Assembly (NCBI GenBank): GCA_039545315.1
Contig: BCIM01000018.1
Coordinates: 28,119 to 92,118, forward strand
DNA length: 64,000 nucleotides
Source of the DNA: Kondoa malvinella
Lineage: Eukaryota > Basidiomycota > Agaricostilbomycetes > Agaricostilbales > Kondoaceae
Direction: 5' to 3'
The notes under the pieces were generated by a model. It did not search any database, was not told the DNA's origin, and was given only the letters and a program-made list of their open reading frames with translations. Both the position numbers and the translations under genes were made by a program. This document shows, piece by piece, positions 49,969-60,517 of this stretch (positions within the stretch are counted from its first letter, which is position 1; the number at the start of each line of letters is the position of its first letter).

Positions 49969-51491
49969 CTACTCTTCGTCCGACCCTTCAATGACGAGCC
50001 GCCTCTTGGGCGCATCTGCTGCCTCTGGTTCCGGCGCATCGATGTCCATCTCATCTTCGCCTCCTGCTCCCGATGCTGCAGCGCCCGGATTCTTTCTCGC
50101 CCGTCTTTCTCGCTCTGCTTGTTCAGCGGCTGTGATGAAAGCGCGCTCACTTATCAGCGCAAACACTGAAAGGCGAAACATCTCCACTCACCCGCTTCCA
50201 TGTCATCCACTTCGTCATCATACTGCGCAGTAATTTTCCGGCCTGCGCCTCCCGCCTCTTCTTCATCCGATGGCACGACAAACCCGTCATCATCCTCAAT
50301 CTCATCGTATCTCGGCTTGTTCCTCTTCTTGAACGTAGGCACACCTCCTTCCTCATCCTCAAAGTTGCCTTCGTCCTCATCCATATCGCTATCGCTATAC
50401 AACCTCTCGCTGCGAATACTCTTCCTCCTGCGTCCACCCCCAGATTGCTTCCTCGCTTCCTTTTTGGCAGCTTTGATTTTCGCACTGGCAGCAGCTTCCA
50501 TTTTCGCTTTCTCAACTTCTGGATCTTCTTTGACTTCCATCTTGATGGTCCGCGTTTGTTTGACATGACGATCCGCTACGCCCGTCGCTAATTTTCTGTG
50601 AGTCTTTGCGTTGATGGCAGAAGGAGTGAAAGCCATTGTTCCGCTTATTCGAGCTTGAGTTTGTAAGACGCCTGAAGAATAGGAATGTTCGACCATTAGA
50701 TAAGTCAAGCCTTGTGGTTTGTCCTTGTTTTCCGATACGATAGGTAAGGACAAGACGTTAGGTCGAGCGAGCTTTTTTGTACCGGGAGGTGGTGGGTTAG
50801 CAGAATCGTCCACGTTTGTAGTAACGTCAAAGAATTCGCTTCCTAATTGTAACGAAGCAGATCCATCATCCCAAAGGACTATTCGAGCATTGGCTTGTTT
50901 TGCTATTGACCCGTCTGGTGTAGGAACCCATCTCCAGCGAATAACATTCTCATCTGGTAAAGCGACACCTTCTCCTCGTGAATTAGCTGCGTCTTGTTCC
51001 TCTACCGAGAAATTTGTAGGGCTGAAGGGGTTTGGATCGACTCTAATGAAGTTTGGCATTTTGACATGCCAGAACTAAATGTGCTTGAGATCAGCATGAG
51101 GCTTGATTGTGGCATAAGAGAGATGACTTGCAGGACCTTTAGATGAGGGCCGAGGTAAGTTTGACCACTGCAGATCCGCAATAGTGTGCTGTTTGCCCAT
51201 TTCCGCCTCGCCAACAGGATAAGCTTGAGAGAAGTCTTCCTCATATTCCAAAGCTCGTCGTTGCTGCTTTTGTTCTTCTGTCAACTCTTCTTCTGCAGGC
51301 AAGAACTCAGAGAAAGCAGGTAACGGAGCTTGAGGTTGCGCTGAAGTGGGAGCTGTCACTTCTTCATCACCGAATAAATCATCTGCTAAAGTATCTTGCG
51401 GCTCTTCTGCTGGTGCGGCCTGTTCGCCCTCTTGCTGCTGCTGCTGCTGCTGCTCTTCTTCAATCTCATTGTCGCCGAATAAATCATCCAT
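49969..51491 (-). CDS. LEO1: Leo1 subunit of the Paf1 transcription elongation complex
   Basis: Start MDDLFGDNEIEEEQ followed by a seven-Gln run (GCT repeat on the plus strand near 51,434–51,454) and acidic DDLFGDEEV repeats. The Leo1 core starts FWHVKMPNFIRVDPNPFSP and continues NVIRWRWVPTPDGSIAKQAN, RIVLWDDGSASLQLG and YLMVEHSYSSGVLQ. It ends near LTYLMVEH…SGTMAFTP. The C terminus alternates acidic and Lys/Arg-rich stretches and ends RRLVIEGSDEE. The exon 1 to exon 2 junction needs a GC–AG intron (51131–51075): the only phase-consistent donor is GCAAGT after CCT. A second intron near 50,190 uses GTGAGT. Leo1 works in Pol II elongation and histone modification. Confidence 0.9.
51075..51131 (-). 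other. GC–AG intron in LEO1
   Basis: 57-nt intron with donor CCT|GCAAGT and acceptor CATTTAG|TTC. GT donors in the vicinity give the wrong phase for the FWHVKMPNF exon; the GC donor gives phase 0 and a continuous Leo1 protein. Confidence 0.75.
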
Positions 51492-51629
51492 CGTTGCTCA
51501 AGGACAAGCGACACTCGGCTTGACAAGTAACAACCAGTGCGTGCATGGAGACGTAGCAGTAGATACCCTTACTTTCTCCCTTTCTCGCTATACACGCGCA
51601 AAACAGCGTCTTTGTCCCCGCTGCATGGC
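51492..51629. promoter_or_regulatory. Short divergent promoter between LEO1 and the ARFRP1 gene
   Basis: 138 bp separate the two start codons, so the regulatory DNA is shared or overlapping. No TATA box is visible; pyrimidine-rich stretches precede the plus-strand ATG. Confidence 0.5.
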
Positions 51630-52610
51630 ATGTACCATCTCATCACTGGCATCTATCAACATGTCACAAAGTACACTCTTCTGCTCCTTCCCTTCCTCTA
51701 CGCATCTCTCTTATACTTTATGTGTCTAGAAAGGAGGAATTCAACGTGATTATCCTCGGGCTCGATAACGCAGGCAAGACTGTTCGTGTCTCAATACACG
51801 TCTTGCGGCTCGCGTGGTTGATCGGTCTAATGTTGTGAACAGACCTTTCTTGAGAACGTCAAGTCTACATTCACCGACTTGCCTACGCTCGAACCGTCAA
51901 AGATTGCTCCCACCGTAGGACAAAACAGTGCGTTGTCTCCTGCCCTGCACCGATGAGAATATGACTGATAGTGGTGTATAGTCGGTCGTATAACGCTCTC
52001 TTCCTCAGTCCTGCAATTCTGGGATCTAGGCGGCCAAAGAGACTTTCGTGCTATTTGGCCAAAATATTACAATGATTGCCATGCGGTCGTGTTTGTGATT
52101 GATTGTACGGATAAAGCCAGGATGGAAGAGGTTTGGAAGGTTTTTGGTGAGCTGTCCTTTACGACTGGGTTGTCGGGCTCTTCCGCTTTGACTCGCTTCA
52201 TTTCGTGGACTTGCTCGTCGAGTTCTATTCAATAATGCCTTGCTTGACCTCTTCTTCTTCAGCTCCCATTTTATGTAGAACACAAACTGATGCACACGCT
52301 AACAGAAACCATCGTCCAAGATCGTCGCTTACACAACGTCCCCGTTCTCATCCTCGCAAACAAACAAGACGCTTCATCCGATAACCCAGAAATTGTCCCA
52401 ATAGAAGAGATTAAAGAAATTTTCAACGCTCACGTACAAAAGATGAATGTTTCTGAAGGTGCTGTATTGCCCATGTCGGCGCTTAAAGGGTATGTTACTT
52501 TGACTTGTTGGGTACAGAAGCTCATTACTTGGTTCAGCGAGGGTGTTAGGGAGGCGGTGGATTGGCTGTTTCTTCGCGTTCAGAACTCGAGGAGAAGACA
52601 GCGGAGCTAG
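51630..52610 (+). CDS. ARL3: ARF-related GTPase, ARFRP1/Arl3 type
   Basis: Small GTPase of the trans-Golgi that, in yeast, recruits Arl1 after docking on Sys1. The start MYHLITGIYQHVTK has no Gly2 for myristoylation, as in Arl3/ARFRP1, where the N-terminal Met-Tyr is acetylated. A GTACAC…TCTAG intron gives KEEFNVIILGLDNAGKT (P-loop). Then come FLENVKSTFTDL, APTVGQN (switch I), LQFWDLGGQRDFRAIWPKYY (switch II), VFVIDCTDKARMEE and VLILANKQDASSD (NKxD). MSALKG spliced to EGVREAVDWLF completes the fold. The tail is basic (QNSRRRQRS). The insert between MEEVWKVF and ETIVQDRRL is a 150-nt region treated as an intron. Confidence 0.92.
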
Positions 52611-52844
52611 AGCTAGGTTGTTGGGATGTGTATTAGATGTACAGGCTATCAATGCAAGGTTGGACGAGGGACAAGAAAATAGTCTTCGTCCGTTGGCATA
52701 GCCTGCAGGGAATACTTTACAAAACCATAGCGTCTGAGCAAACTTACAGATGCCATTCATGCAGCGTCATTCCGTTGTTTTGGACCGACACGACGATCAA
52801 AGCTATACCAGAGACTCAGATATTCACTTCGACAGCTTCTCGCC

Positions 52845-53893
52845 ATGTCTGACGAAGAAGATTTCATGTCGGATGCCTTTCTCAAAGGTCTAGAGGACAA
52901 CAGCAAGAAATCGAGTAGCAACAACTTATCCTATGCCGAAAAGCGTCGGAAAGCAATCAACAAAGGCCAACAACGGGGTCTAACCATGTCACGTAAAGAA
53001 CGTGAAGCGGCAGCTAGAGAAGAAGGGTTACAGCGAAACTTGATTGTCGAAGCGAGGATGCAAGAAGCTCAACCTGTTTATTCTACACCTGAAGCGTCTA
53101 CGTCTGCTATACCTTCTGACAACAAAGCGCTCGATATGATGCGCAAAATGGGATTCCAGCCTGGTCAAGCGCTGGGAAAGAGGAAAGAAGCATCACCTAA
53201 TCCCGATGAGGATGGACCAGCTCGTAATAAACCTCGTACTGCACCCATCGCGTTTCAATTGAGGACAGGTCGGGGTGGTCTTGGGACGGAGGAAGCGAGG
53301 AAGTTTCGTCTAGATCCTAATGCACCTTTACCCCCTGCAGCCAAGGCGTCGCAAGAGCAATATCTGGCTGCTGTGCGGGAAGGGTTTGATGATAGAAGAG
53401 CTGAAGGCGTGTTGAAGGGTGCTAGAAGGACATGTGAAGAGCTTGATAGGAGAACAGGCATGGATAAATCAGTCATGTGGTTGGATCCGTTTGAAGTGGA
53501 AAAGGATATGCGAAGAAAGGTTCAGGCAAAGCGATTGGGCGAATACGTGTCGGACGATGAGGAAGAAGTCGAGTACGATGATCTGAAAAAGGTTCGAGCG
53601 AGTTTGGAAGATGAGGTGGTGGATGAGGATGGCTTGACGTCGAGAGAAGAATGGCTAGCGATGGATGTGCGTATATCATCGAGTCTATTGGATCAAGCTG
53701 ATGAACGTTGCAGGCTCGCACAAGATTAGGCAAGACGTTGCATCATTTGCGGACGAAACATCTGTGAGTTTGGTCGCTTCTCCTTTGGTCCAGACTGATT
53801 GGTTGCAGATTCTGTCTTTGGTGTGGCTGCCAGTACGAAGATGAAGAGGATCTGGCGAACAACTGCCCAGGGCAGAATGAGAATGAACATTAG
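52845..53893 (+). CDS. G-patch protein, GPATCH11-like
   Basis: A 318-residue protein from three exons (52845–53666, 53714–53763, 53809–53893). The start MSDEEDFMSDAFLKGL is acidic and followed by a basic helical stretch AEKRRKAINKGQQRG. The G-patch spans DNKALDMMRKMGFQPGQALG, an insert, and RTGRGGLG. A helical acidic region follows. The C-terminal DUF4187 domain starts SREEWLAMD and is completed by two short exons giving ARTRLGKTLHHLRTKH and LFCLWCGCQYEDEEDL, ending CPGQNENEH. That layout matches GPATCH11, a nuclear RNA-processing factor in animals. G-patches usually activate DEAH helicases; no partner is shown here. Confidence 0.87.
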
Positions 53894-54071
53894 ACTTGTC
53901 TTTTCATGACAAGATGGTATGCGCTGAAAGCGCTTCTTAACACAAAGAGAGCAACAACGCGAGAGACTGGCAACACGTAGAGATGACCACATGAACGTCA
54001 CAGCTCGGATAGACACAGCTTTGTTGCGGACCGTCCGACACTCGACTTTGCACGACGAATAGATAACAGAC

Positions 54072-55301
<1,230 letters not shown>

Positions 55302-55429
55302 GGCTTTACTTGGGTCACAGGGCGAATGCTATCTTGAAATGCACAGTTTCTTGCTGTCTCTTCCCTGCCTGCTTACATCTCCCTTGTCCTGCTGTTGCTC
55401 CTCGACGTCGACCTTCCGTTGTCTCGAGC

Positions 55430-56579
55430 ATGTGCATCGCGTTCTGGCAAAGCTTCACTCCGCAAGATGACACTGACTTAGCCTTGTCAGTACCTCTTCG
55501 ACCTTGTCTGTCCTCAACTCACGCTGGTCTGTGAAGTGTCCTCGCGTCGAACCGCGACGAATTCTTCTCTCGACCTACTGAAGCCGCTCGCTGGCATACA
55601 TATGGCTCGACCGATATCCTCTCTGGCTTGGACCTCGTTGCAGAAGGCACTTGGCTGGGTCTCACTCGTACAGGCCGATTCGCGCTTTTGACCAACTTCA
55701 CGGAAACACCTCTGTCGCCTACTTTACCTGATGGCAGCGCCAGACCTTCCAGAGGTGCACTAGTCAATGACTTTCTCTGTTCTGAATTACCTGTATCGGA
55801 ATACGTGTCGACATTAGGCAGCTTGACCGATTATGCGGGTTTCAATCTACTCATTGCTCAATTACCGAACGGACCTTTCGCTGTCATCTCCAATCGACCT
55901 TCCCCCTCTGTGTCGTCTGAACAAGTCGTCTTTCAAGGGGATGATCTGAGCTACGGCGCTATTTCGAATGGTCATTTCATGCCGTCGCATCAATTTATCG
56001 ATTCGGATACCAGCGAAGCGTGGGATAAAGTTCGAACTGGGGCACAGAGGTTCAAAGCACTTTCACGGAAGGAGTCTGGGCTTGAGGAAGGGCTATTTGA
56101 TTTAATGAGGTGCGTAACGCTTCATATGCCTCGTTTTGGCTTCTGTGAAAACGTTCTCGTACAGCTCACCTTCACCATCTTGGGATACTTCTGATCCTTT
56201 TGGCACTATCCGCTCGACCATCTGCGTCTCACCTTGTGGCTTGAAACGCCCTTCTACCGCTTCGACCAAAATGCGACCTCTGGCAGATAGCTATGGTTTC
56301 GCTTTTCTAGGCGAGGATGGTTCGATTGTGATGACGAGTGATGCTATCGAGGAGGAAGTAGAAGAAGACATGGCAAAAGAAGACAGACTTTGGACGAAAG
56401 GAGCGTATGGCACGCGAAGCCAGGCTTATGTTTATGTCTATCGAAATGGGAAAGTCAAGTTCGTCGAGAGGGAGACATGGAATGTGTCGGACGTCGAAGA
56501 GTGGAGTGGAAAGACGCAAGTGTTTGACTTTGCCATGGAGAAGTCGGTGCAAGAAGGGACGCAGTATACCACTTTGTGA
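55430..56579 (+). CDS. TANGO2/NRDE-family protein
   Basis: Starts MCIAFWQSFTPQDDTDLA; Cys2 is the conserved potential N-terminal nucleophile of the family. A GTCAGT…GAAG intron joins FVLASNRDEFFSRPTEAA, which contains the defining NRDE motif. Then WHTYGSTDILSGLDL and EGTWLGLTRTGRFALLTNF follow, as in TANGO2. A second intron near 56,110 leads to PSTASTKMRPLADSYGFAF and a C-terminal domain ending VQEGTQYTTL. TANGO2 proteins affect Golgi organisation, lipid or heme handling and mitochondria. The exact biochemical role is unsettled and not visible here. Confidence 0.85.
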
Positions 56580-56820
56580 GGTCAGGTCATCATGTATTTG
56601 TACTCTTCAAGCAGCGCAATGAAGGACGATTGTACTATGGCGCATTGGATGGACAATTCACGATGTCCTAACTTTCGAATTGCGACAAAGCGACAACTTC
56701 AGGTGCATATGCGGCAGCAGTCAGATTATTCGAGCAAGATCACTAGGTATATTGGTATCTCATTGATCTGTCTTCTGCTTGGTATATAATATCACCGACC
56801 CATTGTTCCGCTGCAACCCT

Positions 56821-57826
56821 TCACCATTGCAGCTCACTGCCATCGTAAGACAAAAAGTGACCATCTATGAAGGCCGTGAGCATGTATAGCAAGATGAATA
56901 GAGCAAGACATACTGTGCTTCTCGCGGGAAACATTGTCAAAAGTGCTGAGCAGAGCAACAGCAGACTCTTCAGGTGACAGAACGGGAACACCAAAGCTGG
57001 CTGTCAGTTGCTCGGGAGTGACACCCATCCTGGCACAACAAGTCAGCTGGGCTCGAAAGATGAGGGGACGGAGACTTACATTCTCATGGCTGAGCCACCC
57101 ATGTCAGATGAAACCATGCCTGGGTGGAAAGCGACAGAGGTAAGGAATTCCTCTTCATAGCTGATTTTCTTGGCGAGGAAATTGATTGCTGCTTTCGATG
57201 ACCCGTAAGCGCCGTTAGGCATGGCTCCAAACATATTTGTCATGCCGCCGGCTGCCGAAGAGATGATGAAGAATTGTGGGTTGGTGGCCTTCTTGAGCAG
57301 ATGATAGGCTGCGCGGAAAAGGACGACAGGACCGAGAACGTTGACGTTCCATTGCTCGGTGAAATCTTCTAGCGGTGCAGAGCTGATGTTACCGGACATG
57401 CGTGCAATACCTAGATAAGAATGAGTGAAGGTAGGCGACCATAGACCAATACACTGACCAGCATTGGCTATTAGAATATCAATGTGTCCGACCTTCTGCT
57501 CTACCTCTTTGATAGCGGCGGCATTGTCTTCTTCAGAAGCAGAGGTGAGCTTGACAACGTGAAGTTTGCCAGAGGACTTGTCGGCCAGGGTTTGTAGATC
57601 AGTAGCCTTTGATGGGTCGCGTGCGCCAGCGAAGACGACTACTTTAAGTCAGCTTATATTCCGCCGATGCTAGCACAATGGCTTACCAGTGTTGTCCCGC
57701 TTGAGAAGCTGGGTGACCAAGTTGAAGCCGATACCGCGGCTGAAAAGATGCTCAGACGCTGCTTTGCTGGCAAGACATATGCACTCACTTGGCACCTGAG
57801 ATGAGGTAGACTTTGGAAGCAGACAT
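56821..57826 (-). CDS. Short-chain dehydrogenase/reductase
   Basis: Start MSASKVYLISGA; a GTGAGT…TCAG intron completes SGANRGIGFNLVTQL, the TGxxxGIG-type nucleotide-binding loop. VVFAGARDPSKATDLQTL indicates NADP-type specificity by its Arg. DILIANAG, then NVNVLGPVVLFRAAYHLL, FFIISSAAGGMTNMFG (catalytic Ser) and AYGSSKAAINFLAKK (Tyr-x3-Lys) follow. FHPGMVSSDMGG is the substrate-side loop. The last exon gives GHFLSYDGSELQW with TGA at 56821. It is close to the fungal family related to C-factor/sniffer SDRs. The substrate is unknown. Confidence 0.9.
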
Positions 57827-58923
57827 GGTTGATTTGATGGTTATTTGGAAAAGAGAAAGAGATGAAGCGTATGAAGAAGAGAGAGACAGGAGAAGAAAGA
57901 GTCCTTTTTGTACTGGCTGATTACTGAGCAATGCTTTTTTGTGCTCAGTAAGCGAATGCTCAGTCAGCGAGCGAAATACCAGATTCCAGAAGGTCTGTAC
58001 AAATTGGCAGGAGACGAGCGCTTGTGTCTACCAGAGTGCTCCTGCTACGGCATGAGGGCATATATGCTGCTGGAAACAAGCGCGATTTTTTGGCATGACC
58101 TGTTGCAATCTGCCGAAGACGACGAAACGGTGCTGCTCTGTCGTTGAAAGTACGTTACGTAGCGGCCCACCAAGTATTTGGTACGAGCATTTTGCACAAA
58201 TGGATAAATCGCATGCAGTCATGGAACAGGAGCAACAGCGTTCTATTCTCTCGACAACAGACAACCGTGATCCGAGCAGAAAAGCATATGCATGTCAAGC
58301 TCGCACACGCAGTGCATCGACGACGTTCGTTCTACCGGTCTGGCCAGCTTTTGATGTCTTCCTTTTCAAGCAGTCCGTTCTTGTCTGTTGCTCTGGTATA
58401 CATGGCACAAGAAAAGTGTCGGTGAATATTGCAACAAGCTGCTTACCTCGCCTTGTGCTCTTAGCCTGCCCTTTCTGTTCTGTTGTATTGACTTCGTTTC
58501 ACAAGATTCTGCGGCTTTGATTGCGTGACCTCGCCGATTCGAAACAGAATTGCGTCTTGACTCTTATCTGTTGCTGCAAGTGGTATCGCGTTGTCGCTCT
58601 CAGTCCCCTCAGTGCTCTGGCTTGCAAGGCTGTCCCACCAGGCCTCCCGGTTCCTCAGCAAATCGGCCGCGCTAAAAGCTTGACGCGCTAGAGCTAGTCA
58701 CGGCTGAAGGCTGAGGGCATTCACAATGTCCACAATGACCAAGACAGACTTTCCAGTTTATCCAAGGGCGCCGCATGCTGTTAGTGCAAATCCAGCGCGG
58801 TAGCGCAAATCCCGATAAGCGGAATCGTCATCATTACTGCCTTGCCGCTCCTATTTCCACCGTCTGAAGCTATCTGGGCGTCACCTGAACGCGCTATGCG
58901 CCTAGCTTCCACGTCATGGACTT

Positions 58924-58940
58924 ACTGTGACTGTCACAGT
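58924..58940. promoter_or_regulatory. Perfect 17-bp palindrome ACTGTGAC-T-GTCACAGT
   Basis: 8-bp arms around one central base, ending 35 bp before the TATA box of the repeat-peptide gene. A candidate binding site for a dimeric regulator; no factor is assigned. Confidence 0.5.
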
Positions 58941-58975
58941 GGTCCTTGACTAAGGAAAATCGGCTAAACGCTACC

Positions 58976-58984
58976 TATAAAAGG
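58976..58984 (+). promoter_or_regulatory. TATA box (TATAAAAGG)
   Basis: Consensus TATA element 90 bp before the ATG at 59067, followed by a CT-rich leader (CTGTCTTTTCACTCTCTTACC). This is the strongest core promoter seen in the window and suggests regulated, high expression. Confidence 0.8.
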
Positions 58985-59066
58985 CTGTCTTTTCACTCTC
59001 TTACCTCTTTTCTTCTCATCACTTCTCACGCCTCTACACATCCTACCAACAACTCTCATCTCGACA

Positions 59067-60081
59067 ATGCTCTTCAAATCTCTTTTCGTTGCGACTGCTG
59101 CATTCTCCAGCATCGTCTCTGCTGCTCCAACAGCACCAGCTCTCGACGTTCGCCAAGCTCCACCCACTCTTGAGAGTGCTTTGGGCAGCGTTGGTGGCGT
59201 CCTTGACGAAATCCTAGGCGGTCTCGGTACTGGTTTGGGTGGTTTGGGCGGACGCGTACGTTTCCTTGCTCTCTACTTTCACAAAGTGTTGACTGAGTCT
59301 ATCTAGTCTCTCGATGATCTCGAGCTAGCCCGTCGTGAGGTCGCTGCTGCTGTCGAAAAGCGCGCCTTCGATGAAGCTTTGGAGAAACGCGTTCGTCTTC
59401 ATTGACTTTGCTCGCTACATAGGACAATGTGACTGATCGCTACTCTGTGTACAGGACGTCGACTTTGAGAAACGCGTTCGTTCTGCTTTTCTTCGATTTC
59501 CGTGTCCATGGCTGAAATTTCTACTATTTTAGCAAGACCTCGCTCCTACTCTAGAAGCCGCTTTGTCTTCGCTCGGTGGTGTTGTTGATAACATTCTCGC
59601 TGGTCTTGGCTCTGGATTGCAGCCACTTGGCAAGCGTGTATGTCTTGATCTAATTCTCTACAAACCGAACTTATTTTCGATGATCGACATACAGCAGGCA
59701 ACTGCCCCTACTCTTGAAGCAGCACTCTCATCCGTCGGTGGTGTCGTCGACAACATCCTTGCTGGTTTGGGATCTGGTCTACGCAAACGTGTATGTCTGT
59801 GTTCGACTTCTCTCACCGAGCTAATGTCGTCGGTTCTACAGCAGCAAATTGACCCGACCTTGGCTGCCGCCTTAGGTAATTTGGGTGGTGTAGTTGATAA
59901 TATCCTTGCTGGTTTGGGATCTGGCCTTCGTAAACGCGTTCGTTCCTTTCTTCATGCGCCTTTGTGCTTCTCCTGACAATATGTACAGCAAGCCGCCCCT
60001 GCACCCACTCTGGCATCTGCTCTTGGTTCTATTGGAGCTGTGGTTGACGAGCTCCTCGCTGGTCTTGGCAGTGGTTTGTAG
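59067..60081 (+). CDS. Secreted Kex2-processed repeat-peptide precursor (KEP-like)
   Basis: A 227-residue secretory precursor from seven exons: 59067–59255, 59307–59390, 59455–59475, 59533–59637, 59695–59790, 59842–59937 and 59989–60081. MLFKSLFVATAAFSSIVSAA is a clear signal peptide. Five copies of a hydrophobic Gly/Leu-rich unit follow, consensus PTLxxALGSxGGVVDNILAG then LGSGL: one in exon 1, then one each in exons 4–7. Exons 2–6 all end in Lys-Arg, and exons 5 and 6 in Arg-Lys-Arg; these are Kex2/furin sites. The next intron starts immediately after each, always phase 0. Exons 4–7 all begin with Gln, so each released peptide would start with Gln and could become pyroglutamate. Exons 2–3 encode an acidic spacer with internal RR and KR sites. 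Predicted products are 29–33 residues, amphipathic and nearly free of charge. No Cys, so it is not a hydrophobin. Function unknown. Confidence 0.85.
59533..60078 (+). repeat. Four tandem repeat-unit exons of the precursor
   Basis: Exons 59533–59637, 59695–59790, 59842–59937 and 59989–60078 encode homologous units of 35, 32, 32 and 30 residues. Exons 5 and 6 share the 20-nt block CTTGCTGGTTTGGGATCTGG, so that duplication looks recent. Intervening introns (51–57 nt) have similar donors (GTATGTCT or GTTCGTTC) but different bodies. Confidence 0.85.
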
Positions 60082-60517
60082 AAAAACTCCGCGAGTTACC
60101 AAAGGTACTTTCTTGTGAAATAAACGAAGGAACGATAAGTTTCAAAGAATTCTGTCCAATGCATTCCTTTTGTACAGTCATCTTTCACACTGACACTAGC
60201 TTGATACGCTTTTCAATCTGTTCGGGATTTGCTTTCGATTGTCTCTTTCTTGCCAGGCAAACAGTCTCTATCACCAACCCGTATCACAACGCTTTGTACT
60301 TGCCGATGACAAATTCAGAGCCTTCACATCGGTAGTGAGAGTGACATGCGGAGAAAAGAAGCAGAGAACCAGAATCAAGTCAAATGAACGAAAAGTGATG
60401 CAGGAAACAGCAAGGAGAGCCTAGAAACATTGGTAGCAACTGCAAGCGATGTACACGCTCTGGATATATAGTCAGCGCAATGCTTTACTACGGAAATGGT
60501 AACGCACAATCAACCCT
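60082..60517. other. Convergent intergenic region, nothing recognised
   Basis: About 436 bp between the repeat-peptide stop and the stop of the RS-rich gene. Probably 3' UTRs. A plus-strand open frame at 60239–60424 has no supporting features. Confidence 0.5.

Larger units (their letters stand above)
57827..59066. other. Long intergenic region upstream of the repeat-peptide gene
   Basis: About 1.24 kb, the longest gap in the window. Open frames up to 141 codons (58095–58520) have no recognisable features. Near the plus-strand gene it holds two GCAAATCC direct repeats (58786–58793 and 58805–58812), a 17-bp palindrome (58924–58940) and a TATAAAAGG box (58976–58984). Confidence 0.6.

Noticed and set aside
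51434..51454. GCT/CAG repeat as a mobile or regulatory repeat
   Set aside because: It is a coding poly-Gln tract of Leo1, a common low-complexity feature.
58095..58520. 141-codon plus-strand open frame in the long gap before the repeat-peptide gene
   Set aside because: Composition is Cys/Ser-rich without pattern, there is an overlapping frame on the other strand, and no promoter or homology is visible.
59067..60081. Hydrophobin or cyclic RiPP (dikaritin/borosin) precursor
   Set aside because: There is no Cys at all, which excludes hydrophobins. The units lack the short Tyr-containing cores of dikaritins and no methyltransferase fusion as in borosins is present.
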